From: Gordius sp. MW1
Lineage: Eukaryota > Nematomorpha > Gordioida > Gordea > Gordiidae
Direction: 5' to 3'
DNA: 64,000 nucleotides
Assembly (NCBI GenBank): GCA_964036665.1
Contig: OZ038527.1
Coordinates: 27,687,901 to 27,751,900 of the forward strand
Each line of letters opens with the position of its first letter. Positions within the stretch are counted from its first letter, which is position 1. Shown piece by piece: positions 1-10,336 of this stretch. A program made the position numbers and the translations under genes. Under the pieces are notes generated by a model. That model made no database searches, had not been told where the DNA came from, and saw nothing but the letters and a program-made list of their open reading frames with translations.

Positions 1-1848
1 GAAAATAAAAAAGAGCTACGCTCATTTTTAGGTCTTGTGAATTATCAGGAACGTTTTATTCCTCGATTACATGAAAAATGTGCTCCACTACATGCCTTAA
101 CTGGTTCTACCATAATGTGGAAATGGACAATTTAGGAACAGAAATGTTTGATGAAGTTAAGTTGATGCTTTCATCTTCTGACACCTTAGTACCGTATAGT
201 ACAACGTTACCGGTTAATCTTGCAGTTGATGCGTCCGAGACAGGTGTAGGCGCCTTGATATCTCATGTTTTTCCCGACAAATCTGAAAGACCCATAGCTT
301 ATGCTTCTAGAACGTTGAGCCAATCAGAAAAATAATATTCGACAATTGACCGTGAAGCTAGAGCCATAATTTTTGGAATTGAAAAATTTTATCAGTATCT
401 CAGAGGACAAAAATTTACGTTAACAACGGACCACAAACCGTTAGAAAGTTTTCGGTTGTAAAAAAGATCTACCCAAAATGGTTAATAACAGGCTGGTACG
501 GTGGGCTTTACTATTAAATTCATATCAATATGAAATTAAATATCGTATAGGTAAAGACAACAAATGTGCAGATGCTCTGTCTAGATTGACTACTCACGAA
601 GATGGTGACGATGCCAATATAAACAATGTCGGGTTATTAATGATAGAGGGCTTAACACTGAATAGAGAAATGATTAAAAATGCATTAAAGACAGATAGCA
701 GTTGTCTAGAATTAATTGTGCTATTGAGCGCAATTGGCGCATAGACATGTCCAAATTTCAGTTACATATAAAAGGATATTTCAATAAACGTGAAGAAATT
801 TCGTACGAAAGTGGACTATTAATTTTAGGAAATAGGTTGATCATTCCAAAATCTTTACAGAATTTGGTTCTTAGGATTTTACATCGGACATCCAGGAATT
901 ACTGAGATGCGAAATGTTTATCGCTATTATGTTTATTGGCCGAGATTGGATGAAGACTTTGACAGACATGTAAAATCATGCGAAGGATGTCAAGAAGTGC
1001 GACCTTCAGAAAAGCAGGTACCGCTCAATCCTTGGAATTTACCTGATCGGGTGTGGGACCGTGTGCACATTGATATAACTGGTTAATAGACTCATTCTCG
1101 AAATGGGTTGAGGTAGCAACGGTAACTTCGACAACAACATCGGCCGTAATCTATTATCTACGGAATTGGTTCTGTAGATTTGGAATCCCGACGCAGATTG
1201 TGTCAGACAATGGGCCACAATTTGCTGGACATAAATTTTTCAAATTCTGTGTTTCAAATAACATTACTCACATAAAATCGACTCCATTTCATCCTAAAAC
1301 CAATGGGCAGGCTGAAAGGATGATAAGGACGTTAAAAACAAGATATTATGCGGCGAGAAAACAGACATGGAACAAAGAATTTTGTCTCCAACAGGTCTTG
1401 ATAAGTTACAGAAACTCTCCTCAAGCGACGACGGGAAAAACCCCATCCGAATTACTTTTAGGAAGGAGAAAACAAACCGCACTAGATTTAATAAAGCCGG
1501 ATTTAAGAAACGTAATAAGGGAGAAGATATGGAAGCAGAACGTTATAGGGATTTGATGTTGGAGATCCAGTATGGATTCGCAACGAAATTAAGCCGGGAT
1601 GGTACAAAGGTATTATTGTAGAACGGAAGGGCTATTCGTATAATGTCCGGACAGACGGTGGAATCAAAAGAAAACATGCTGATCAAATGAAGTTTAGGCT
1701 GCGATCACAGTTTATGCCAAGTTTAGAGACTGCGACAACAGGTTTGGAACAAAACATAGAAGGAGTTGAAAGTCCCCCTATTTCAACAAGAATTTTAAAC
1801 CCACCGGTACGATTCTAGGATGAATTTAACTTTTAAGAAAGGGAGAAA
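1..1848 (+). pseudogene. Ty3/gypsy pol remnant (RNase H and integrase), 5' end outside window
   Basis: The plus strand encodes, in shifting frames, the C-terminal part of a Ty3/gypsy polyprotein. RNase H is seen around 200-450 (an LAVDASETGVGALI block and a TTDHKPL motif). A gypsy RNase H/integrase linker follows at 480-600 (KYRIGKDNKCADALSRL). The integrase zinc finger lies at about 870-1000 (GHPG, then CEGCQ), and the catalytic core at about 1090-1480 includes SDNGPQF and the TNGQAERMIRT block. The copy is dead: an in-frame TAA interrupts RNase H near 333, there are frameshifts near 880 and 1080, and part of the core between the first Asp and the FSKW motif is missing. A purine tract at 1835-1848 marks the 3' LTR junction. 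Family assignment is secure; the upstream half lies outside the window. Confidence 0.9.
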
Positions 1849-2000
1849 TGTAATATCTGTATAAACGAAATATACATAGTATCTTTATATTGTTTATGTT
1901 CGGTATTCCTAGTGAGTACAATTTGTATATTTAACATATGACCTAATTTGAATAAACATTTTAATTGAGTACAAATTACTAGCTGTGTTCCACGTTATAT
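1849..2000 (+). repeat. putative 3' LTR of the gypsy remnant (right end uncertain)
   Basis: The sequence after the purine tract begins TGTAATATCTG, close to the coding-orientation start (TGTAATAAATG) of the LTR of the gypsy element at 44-46.5 kb. It contains an AATAAA signal near 1951. The matching 5' LTR is outside the window, so the right end is a guess. Confidence 0.5.
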
Positions 2001-2094
2001 GTGCAAATGAAGTCAATGCACGGATCCTATATCCGGTATAATGTGCAACAAAAGAGCCAATAAAACTGAAGAGCAAAATCCATTGTATGACCTG

Positions 2095-2270
2095 TGCTAG
2101 TCTATGGAAATGAAAAGTGGGCATTAAACACCATGGTGTAAAAGCTGCTAGAAGCCATGGAGATGAGAATGATACTGTGGAGTTTAAAGTATACAATACC
2201 ATGTGATGAAGACTGTCTTAAAGAAAAAATGACTACCCACCCTATGGCGGACTGATTAACCAAAATGTTT
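2095..2270 (+). pseudogene. possible LINE-type ORF tail fragment
   Basis: One frame reads a WAL...KLLEAMEMRM pattern followed by CDEDCLKEKM with a stop inside it. This resembles the region after the reverse transcriptase of several LINE families, where a WALT...RLEAFEM block is common. It is short and broken, and no other part of the element is visible nearby, so this is only a suggestion. Confidence 0.3.
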
Positions 2271-2846
2271 ATTTACTAAGAAGCGAGACGGTGTCTTTTG
2301 GAAAGGATAAGTGAATAAAGTTATGGAAGTTAAGAAGATAAATCAGTACATGGCCTTACCTAGTGATGTGTTGCGGTGCGCCATTTTCGACCAGCGCTTA
2401 GGAAGAAAGAGACTAAGTAGCCACACCATTATAATGGTCCATCGTAAGACGCGCTTCCCTAGTGTAAAATCCCTTTTTTTACTGACTCCCTCCCCCATGG
2501 TATTAAATTATAGCAAATGTAACCGCCACATGTGCCATTACATTAGTTACATTAACCATCACATTGATGCATGAGGTTGTACTTTTTACTATTTACTTTT
2601 GTTAACATAAAATCGCCACTGTGGATAAATCAGTGGCGAAAATGAGGGGGGGGGAACGGGAAATTCCTGAAATTTTTTTTGATTAATAACTAAATCATGA
2701 GGCAAAGCGGGTGCCTAAACACCTGTGGCCTATGAACGTTGGTATAAGAGATTTCAAGACCTGAAGTTTTGTTAGATATTCGAACCCTTAGCAAACTTTA
2801 AAATGTATCGAGCCACGCATGGCCCGATTCGTCAGCGACCTCAGGG
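2271..2846. other. unassigned intergenic sequence
   Basis: I see no coding pattern or clear repeat here. A run of nine Gs lies near 2646-2654. The last eight bases before the next element (2847-2854, AAGCCACA) are its target-site duplication. Confidence 0.5.
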
Positions 2847-2854
2847 AAGCCACA

Positions 2855-4287
2855 TAGTGATACGGCAATACCGAGAAAAATCTCGGTCTGACGAGAATTT
2901 GAAAAATGGAGTCCAAGACGTTTGATGTCGAGACGAGACGATACGAGATTTTTTGCGCGAGATATCGACTTTTTATCGATCGTTAGATTTTAGTAAATTA
3001 TTGTGTATTTTAATTTGCATGATTTACATTTTAGGTATGGAATATATTTTGATATTAAAAAAATTCCTAAGTGTAGTAAATATTATATATTTTTGCAAAC
3101 AATTTAAAATTTGGCAATCATTACCTAAGTATGGTTGACTTTTAGGGTATGTGATTAATTGTATAATATATTTATCACATATTTATATTCAAAGCATATT
3201 AAATATTACAAAAGTTTAGGTTTAGAATGAGTTCTAATAGAATAGTAAATATTACTAAAGCATATTTGAATTTCGCTGTTACTCATCCTGCATGATGCGG
3301 TAATTATAAATTTGAACTTTAATAAGACATTATGTGAATACATAGTTTTGTCATATGCATTACTTTTCACATAACAAGCTGGGTTGGCAGGTGCATTCAA
3401 ATTTACTATAATTTCTATAATTGTGCAATACAAAATAAATACACAAACCTATATTTTATTCGATAAATAACTATTTAATGGCAAAGTTAGTTAGGATTGG
3501 AAGGTAATTATTTGGAATATAAATTTGATTAAAATGATTTTTGTCACAAATTTAAATAGCACTCTAATTTAAAGTTTAAAACCTTATGTTCTTAATCGTA
3601 TAAAATGCTGCTTTTTTTGTTGTTTTTATAACGTATTAATATGTACAACTAGTTGATCACTCGCACTTTGTGGTTTTTAACGCAATAGTGAACATGCAAT
3701 AAACACAATGGGCTATAATTGATGATGTAATATCAATGGACTCAAACGTTGCCTTAAATACGTTAAGGTCTACTTTGAAGCTTTAGCCAGGGTTAATAAA
3801 TCTCAGTTTGCTCAATTGCGCAACTAAGTCAACTATAAGCGAACTTATAATTTTCTCAGTCTATTTAGAGTTGACAAGCACAGTAAATTTGATACAAGTA
3901 TTATATAATAGTTTGCCAGAACAATAAAATTTAATTTTCTACACTTCAAATTTATTTTTAGTTTTTTTAGTTTGCCCTTTCTATATAAAATGTTTTCTTA
4001 TGAATTAATTAATTTCTTTATATTGTCAATGAGATGTCGTGTCCCGCAAAATCTTGAAAAAGTTTGTGTATTAAAGTTTTTTAAAAAACATAAAAGTTTG
4101 CCATATGGATTTTTTAACATTTATTTAATATTTTTTAATAAAACAGGAGAAATTTTTATTCTGTATATATTTTTTTAAAAAAATTGAGACGAGATGAGAA
4201 TTCCTGTCGAGACGAGACGAGACCGAGTTCATAATCGCTCCCGAGACGAGATTTTGTTTTCGATATCGAGACGAGATCGCAACACTA
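2855..4287. mobile_element. GAGAC-rich hAT-type non-autonomous element, copy A
   Basis: Begins TAGTGATACGG and ends CAACACTA, and is flanked on both sides by the 8-bp direct repeat AAGCCACA (2847-2854 and 4288-4295). An 8-bp duplication with TAGTG/CACTA ends is the signature of hAT transposition. Both ends carry subterminal tandem GAGAC/GTCTC motifs; the interior (about 1.2 kb) is AT-rich without a recognisable transposase. The short open frames inside (e.g. 3972-4178) recur in copy B and look non-coding. Related copies lie at 4488 and 16357. Confidence 0.85.
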
Positions 4288-4295
4288 AAGCCACA

Positions 4296-4487
4296 GGCAT
4301 CGAAAATCAGAAAAGGTGTTAACAAGTGGTGAGGTTGGATTGATAAAATGAATAAGAGGAAACGGGAATACATATTTTGGTCCACATGGGCACATCTGAA
4401 AGAAACAAAATAAAAGGTGAAGAATAAATTTCACGCAAAAACGAATTAAAATGAGCAAATGGATAAAACAAAAAAATAACTTGTGCT
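4296..4487. other. spacer between element copies A and B
   Basis: The first 15 bases (to 4309 or so) repeat the sequence that follows copy B at 5970-5983; the rest is unassigned. The 8 bases before copy B are CTTGTGCT. Confidence 0.5.
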
Positions 4488-5961
4488 TAGTGATGCGGAA
4501 AAACCTAGAAAAATCTCGCTCTCGTCTCCGAGACGAGAATTTGAAAAATGGAGTCAAGATCGAGACGAGAATTTTGATGTCGAGACGAGACATACGAGAT
4601 TTTTTCGGCGAGATCTCGACTTTTTATTGATCGTTAGATTTTAGTAAATTATTGTGTCTTTTGATTTGCATGATTTACATTTAAGGTATTAAGTGTAAAT
4701 CAATATATAATGGAATATATTTTATATAAAAAAAATTCCAAAGTGTTGTAAATATTATATATTTTTGCAAAAAATTTAAAATTTGGCAATCATTACTTAA
4801 ATATGGTTGACTTTTAGGGTATGCGAATAATTGTATAATATATTTATCACATATTTATATCCATAGCATTATTAAATATTACAAAAGTTTAGGCTTAGAA
4901 TGGGTTCTAATAGAATAGTAAATATTACTAAAGCATATTTGAATTTCGCAGTTACTCATCCTGCATGATGCGGTAATTATAAATTTGAACCTTAATAAGA
5001 CATTATGTAAATACATAGTTTTGTCATATGCATTACTTTTCACATTACAAGCTGGGATGGCAGGTGCATTCAAATTTACTATATTTTCTATAATTGTGCA
5101 ATATAAAATAAATACATGAACCTATATTGTATTCGATAAATAACTATTTAATGGCAAAGTTAATTAGGAATGGAAGGTAATTATTTGGAATATAAATTTG
5201 ATTATAATGATTTTTGTCACACATTTAAATACGTGCACTTTAATTTAAAGTTTAAAACCTTATGTTCTTAATCCTATATAATGCTGCTTTTATTATTGTT
5301 TTTATAACGTATTAATATGTACAACTAGTTGATCACCACTTTGTGGTTTATAACGCTATAGTGAACACACAATAAACACTATGGGATATAATTGATGATG
5401 GTAATATCAATGGACTTAAACGTTGCCTTAAATATGTTAAGGTCTACTTTGAAGCTTTAGCCAGGGTTAATAAATCTCAGTTTGCTCAATTGCGCAACTA
5501 AGTCAACTATAAGCGAACTTATAATTTTCTCAGTCTATTTAGAGTTGACAAGCACAGTAAATTTGATACAAGTATTATATAATAGTTTGCCAGAACAATA
5601 AAATTTAATTTTCTACACTTCAAATTTATTTTTAGTTTTTTTAGTTTGCCCTTTCTATATAAAATGTTTTCTTATGAATTAATTAATTTCTTTATATTGT
5701 CAATGAGATGTCGTGTCCCGCAAAATCTTGAAAAAGTTTGTGTATTAAAGTTTTTTAAAAAAAATAAAAGTTTGCCATATGGATTTTTTAACATTTATTT
5801 AATATTTTTTAATAAAACAGGAGAAATTTTTATTCTGTATATATTTTTTTAAAAAAATTGAGACGAGATGAGAATTCCTGTCGAGACGAGACGAGACCGA
5901 GTTCATAATCGCTCCCGAGACGAGATTTTGTTTTCGATATCGAGACGAGATCGCAACACTA
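4488..5961. mobile_element. GAGAC-rich hAT-type non-autonomous element, copy B (chimeric right end)
   Basis: Same family as copy A: starts TAGTGATGCGG, ends CAACACTA. The left flank is CTTGTGCT, but the right flank is AAGCCACA, which is the target duplication of copy A, and identity with A's flank runs on for 22 bases. The 3' part (about 5440-5983) differs from A's 3768-4309 at about one position by eye, while the 5' parts differ far more often. The right end therefore looks copied from A. Confidence 0.85.
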
Positions 5962-5969
5962 AAGCCACA

Positions 5970-6570
5970 GGCATCGAAAATCAAAAATTTTGGGGCTTAC
6001 CATGCGCGATTACGCCAATTTAAGCTTAATAACATATGAGAGTCATTAGATCGAGTTTCCAATTCTGTTTCATTATATGAGATGTATCTGGTTTTTGCAC
6101 TTTTTTAACGGTTTTATCTTTATAGAAATATAGGATTCTATCTAACAAATAATGTTTATCTACAAATATCAGTTGACGTATACATTTTGTTTTAAAATAC
6201 TTATTTCACTTCAAGTTGAAGTTGTTAAAGGAGATGGCAAATATTTATACATAATATGGGAAAAGATAACACAAAAAAGTATGTATAAAAATTAATAATG
6301 AGCTAGCATACTCAAGAAATATATACATGACTAAAATGCAGACAATTCAAATGTTTTTCAGACTAAGAAAACTCATTGCAAAATAAAATTTAACAAAATA
6401 TAGATGGCACTAAATCCATCCAACTATTCAAGCTAAATTTCGGCACACACCCCATTTTATTCATCGAAAATAATTGAAACATAAGTTAGACTTATCAATT
6501 CTAATATATTTATTAAACTAAAATTAATTCCGAACTCTGCCATTAAATTTTAACAGAATAAAACAATTAT
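5970..6570. other. unassigned AT-rich sequence
   Basis: No coding pattern or repeat recognised beyond the 14 bases shared with the flank of copy A. Confidence 0.5.
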
Positions 6571-6837
6571 TTATAAACGACGTCTATTCTCGACTATATA
6601 ATAATCACTATTATTAAAGCTTGCTTTAAAAAGGGCTTCTGCCCAACATAGCAAACGGGTCAATCTATTCTCTACCACACCCATACCCTTGGTTCTGGTT
6701 AGAGCTTGTGGTTTTGAGAATAACACCCGTTCGGAATCGCCATCAAGAGATTTCGGAAGCGTAATTTTTGTCGTAAGTGGGTACAGTTGCTCGGGCCATT
6801 GTACATGTATGTAGTATACCCTACATACGGTCTGCAC
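6571..6837 (-). CDS. possible terminal exon of an unidentified gene
   Basis: An open minus-strand stretch of up to 88 codons ends in a TAA at 6571-6573. Unlike most chance frames here it has mixed, non-AT-driven composition: a KITLPKSLDGDSERVLFSKP block, then TRTKGMGVVENRLTRLLCW and a basic end, NRRRL. I do not recognise the family. If real it is probably the last exon, with an acceptor somewhere near 6780-6835, because the first residues look like intron translation. A hAT element was inserted just upstream (6916-7939). No further exon could be confirmed, so it may be spurious. Confidence 0.3.
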   Translation of the reverse strand: MQTVCRVYYIHVQWPEQLYPLTTKITLPKSLDGDSERVLFSKPQALTRTKGMGVVENRLTRLLCWAEALFKASFNNSDYYIVENRRRL

Positions 6838-6915
6838 TTACCCCCGATATATTAATTAATTTATTAGTTGTTATGCATTTTATGGGCTCGCTTTTGGGTG
6901 TCCATCCGTCCTGTC

Positions 6916-7939
6916 TAAAGCCCTGCAAAATAATTTTTTTACTGCCCGAGCCCGAAGTCTCAGTTTTTATTTTGCCCGAGCCTGGCCTAAGCCCGAACGA
7001 CTTTTTATTTTTGGCCCAACCCGAGCAGTTTTCAAAAATTAAGCACTCACGTTCGCAACAATCAAACGTTGTCTTTTGTCAAAATGAGAGTTTTGGCTGC
7101 GATGAATACGGTTGAAAAAAAAATGTGAAAAATTGCATAATTTAAATTTTATTTATTTTATTTTCCAAACAAATTTTCACCAGAGTTTATAATTTTCGTA
7201 ACTTATAACTTAAATACGTTATAGATTAATTAAAAAACACTCAAATGTAATCGCGCCTTTATTAAAAAATGAAAAGGGGCCGTTTATAAAACACCACATC
7301 ACGTAACCCGCTCGAGTCGATCTCAAAGTTTTTAATCCAGTCCCAACCCAATTTTTAAAATAGAAAATTTTCAAAAATTTATTTTAAAATTTTGAAAGTT
7401 ATTTTACCATATAAATACATATTGCATTAAATTGTTATTAATCGTAATTTACAACTAGGATAAGTTTGATATAAAATTTTCATTTTCACTCGCTACAATT
7501 TATTCAGCTAATAATTTAAAACTAGAAATCTAACTTTATAAAATATTTTTTATCTAACAGTTCCAAATGGAATACTTTTTAAAAATTTTCTTATTTTTCT
7601 AAATTAATAGCTACTATGAATTTATTTAAATACTAGAATAAGGTTTGCAATTTAGGTCAAATTATTATAGAATGGGGAAAAAAGCTGAAGCTTGGAAGCT
7701 ATGTGTATGGTGTACGAAGATAAATATTTAATATCGAGTTGAGTTTGTTTAAATCATATTTTATAAGATATGTTTGCTTTAGTCATATCGGGCCGGGCTC
7801 GGGCCTTAAGTCGGGCCGCCCCATCAGGCCTGACCCGAGCCCGAGGCTCGAATGTTTTATTAAATTCTGCCCGAGCCCGGCCCGAAGCTCGATCGGGTCG
7901 GACCGAGCTCGGGCTTCGGGCAGCCCGTGCAGGGCTCTA
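6916..7939. mobile_element. hAT-type non-autonomous element with CCCGAGC-rich ends
   Basis: Flanked by the exact 8-bp duplication GTCCTGTC (6908-6915 and 7940-7947). The ends are inverted: left TAAAGCCCTGCA, right (read in reverse complement) TAGAGCCCTGCA. Both ends continue into GCCCGAGCCCGA-like GC-rich subterminal repeats, while the middle is AT-rich and has no transposase frame. A more diverged relative lies at 47266-48103. Confidence 0.85.
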
Positions 7940-7947
7940 GTCCTGTC

Positions 7948-8415
7948 CTGTCCAACTTGTAGTTTTTCAATAATTGCCGTGGAAACTTATATGGGTTTTT
8001 AATGGCTGTGGACTAATGCTCTGTAAAAGACTTTTATTTCCTTTTCGCAAATACACTAGCTAATGACCGCTGGTTGGCTTAACTTTCTTGACCTCGCCCG
8101 AGCCCAAATTCCATTATTGTTTATGGGCCCGACATATTACATTTATAATTTTTGAATTTTGGGCAACTTGTCTAGGTTGTTGCTATATATCGGATAATTG
8201 CGAAACTGGAAAAAAATCAGTAGCAAATTAATGATGACTGTTTACTTCTACTTTATCTGACCCCGGCCAAAATCCATTTTTATTTTTGCCACGTTTTGGC
8301 ATTTATGGTATCTTAGCTTCAAATATACAAAATTAAAAATTTTTTGGGCTGAAAATAAATTATAGTGACTGCTTGTTGGCTTTTTTTTCATATATATTAT
8401 TTTTATCTTTCATCG
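7948..8415. other. unassigned AT-rich sequence
   Basis: No supported gene or repeat seen; GACCTCGCCCGAGCCC near 8090 and a GGGCCCGAC motif near 8126 resemble the subterminal repeats of the preceding element. Confidence 0.4.
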
Positions 8416-8421
8416 GATTTA

Positions 8422-9461
8422 TAGTGTTGTGAATGACGCGTTCAAATTTTTCAAAAAATTGATGAACGGCGTTCCTTTTTTTTGGTGAACTTTGAACGTG
8501 AACGCGTTCCTTTTTTTGATAAACGCGTTCAAATTCAACATTCGTTAATTTTAAAAACCCTTTTTTATTTTTATTTATTTGAAAAATAATGTTAATCCGA
8601 ATTTTGTAACAAAAAAGTCTTTTATTTTTTAATCAGCTGTTATTCCTTTTTCCTATAACCCATTCTGAGATACTTTTAACATACTATAACGTGCAAAAGA
8701 AGATAAGATAAAAGTTTATTAATTTAATATTATTAGTTATATTTTAGTTTATAGGTTAATATGGACAATCATATTATTATATCGTCGTCATCTTCAGATT
8801 CTGAATATTAAAAATCAGCAGATGAATTGACATTGGCATGGCAAAAATATGATAATCGCTCATTTCATATAAAGGACCGAATTCAAAATCACTAAATGTA
8901 AAAAAAAAACTTTAGTTTTATTGATAAAGGGTTTGAAACCCCTAGAATTGATAATGAAAGAACTGTCGATTCCAAAATTTCATTTTTTGACGAGGAAGTA
9001 GAGGGCGGATTGGAGGATGATATCTTATCGCAATTTTTTGAAGCGAAGGACAAAACATTAAATGTTTGTAATAAATTTCCTGCTTTAAAAGATTTGTTTA
9101 TTAAGTACAATACTCCAATCCCCTCATCTGCCCCTGTGGAGCGGGTTTTTAGTATATCTAATGCTGTATTGTATGCCAAGCGTTCCTGCTTATCCGACAA
9201 AAATTTTGAAAAACAATTATTATTAAAAATTAATAAGAAATTTTTTATAAATAAAAATCTTTATGTTCCCTCTATTATATTATAATTATATTATCGAAAT
9301 AAACCTATTATTTTTTATTATTGCTATGCTAAAATATATAGACATTTATTTATATTATATTAAAAAAAAATTATCATAAAATTTTGAACGACGTGAACGC
9401 GCTCGATTTTTGTCAATGAACGCTGAACGTTCGATTTTTTTTAAAAATGTTTACAGCACTA
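8422..9461 (+). mobile_element. internally deleted hAT transposon
   Basis: Ends are TAGTGTTGTGAA (left) and TAGTGCTGTAAA (right, reverse complement), with GATTTA directly repeated outside both ends (8416-8421 and 9462-9467). Subterminal AACGCGTTC-type motifs occur at both sides. The interior carries only the C-terminal part of a hAT transposase, so the copy cannot move by itself. Confidence 0.8.
8910..9285 (+). pseudogene. hAT transposase C-terminal fragment (dimerisation region)
   Basis: About 125 codons are open to a TAA at 9283-9285. The frame shows an acidic stretch, then the conserved hAT C-terminal block at about 9110-9200 (YNTPIPSSAPVERVFSISN), followed by KRSCLSDKNFEKQLLLK. This SSA-x-VERxFS pattern is the dimerisation region of hAT transposases. 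The catalytic RNase H-like core is absent. A short upstream frame from 8761 (MDNHIIIS then a Ser/Asp run, stop at 8808) may be the transposase N-terminus. Confidence 0.85.
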
Positions 9462-9467
9462 GATTTA

Positions 9468-10336
9468 TATATACTAGTTTTTTATAATGATTAGTCTCAA
9501 ATCTTAATAACATTAAAAAAATTTTATTCTAAATATATTTTGGAATTTATATAAACGAATTTTATTGTTTTGCAGCAGCTATATCTTTGTAATATTATTT
9601 TCGTCTGTGGCATTTTTCTGTAATTCTTAGCTTCTGATCCATTACTAAGTAAAAAATTAGCAAACTTTTTATAGTTCTGAAGACATTTTGCATGCATAAT
9701 AAACAGCCACATCTATATTCGACCTGGATTAGATCAAAAAGTTATGAATTTATTAATTTTAGCCAACAATTATTCGTTGCCTTCCATTATAAATTTTTAA
9801 ATATTTAAAAATTCATTTTTAATCACCAATTTTATGTTATTTTGTGTTAAATGTAAAAAAGTAATCTAAAAAATTAGTAAGAAAACTAGTAAATAAAAGG
9901 TGAGGAAAGGATGATAAATAATAGAATTAACCTTTATCATACATTAGCCAATCATACCTTCTTAAAATAAAATAATATATAGAACACAAAAACAATTATT
10001 TAAAAACATGGAGATTATAATTCAGCGTATAGAATAAATATAATAAAGTTCCTTTGAAATTCTAAACTAAAAAGCATAAATCTATAAGTGGTATGTATGT
10101 TATTTACTCCCCTTTAATATTTCCAAAAAACAAGACTAGAAAAAGTTTATTATAATAAAAATATGAATATTTGATTAAAATAGTAGGGCACCACATCATG
10201 TGTAACTTTCAGAAAATTTTGATCCCCATAAAGATTACATTATAAAAAGCAGTAACAAAGTTGTTACACATAAGTTACTTTCAAAAATGAAATGATTGTG
10301 TGATTATATTTTAAAACTCTAAATGTTGTTTTCTTT
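9468..10336. other. unassigned AT-rich region 3' of the transporter gene
   Basis: No coding pattern or repeat recognised. It lies downstream of the minus-strand SLC22 gene and probably holds its 3' UTR. Confidence 0.5.

Noticed and set aside
3972..5852. Identical 68-codon frames at 3972 and 5646
   Set aside because: They lie in the converted part of element copies A and B, are AT-driven and have no homology I recognise; duplicated because the DNA is duplicated.
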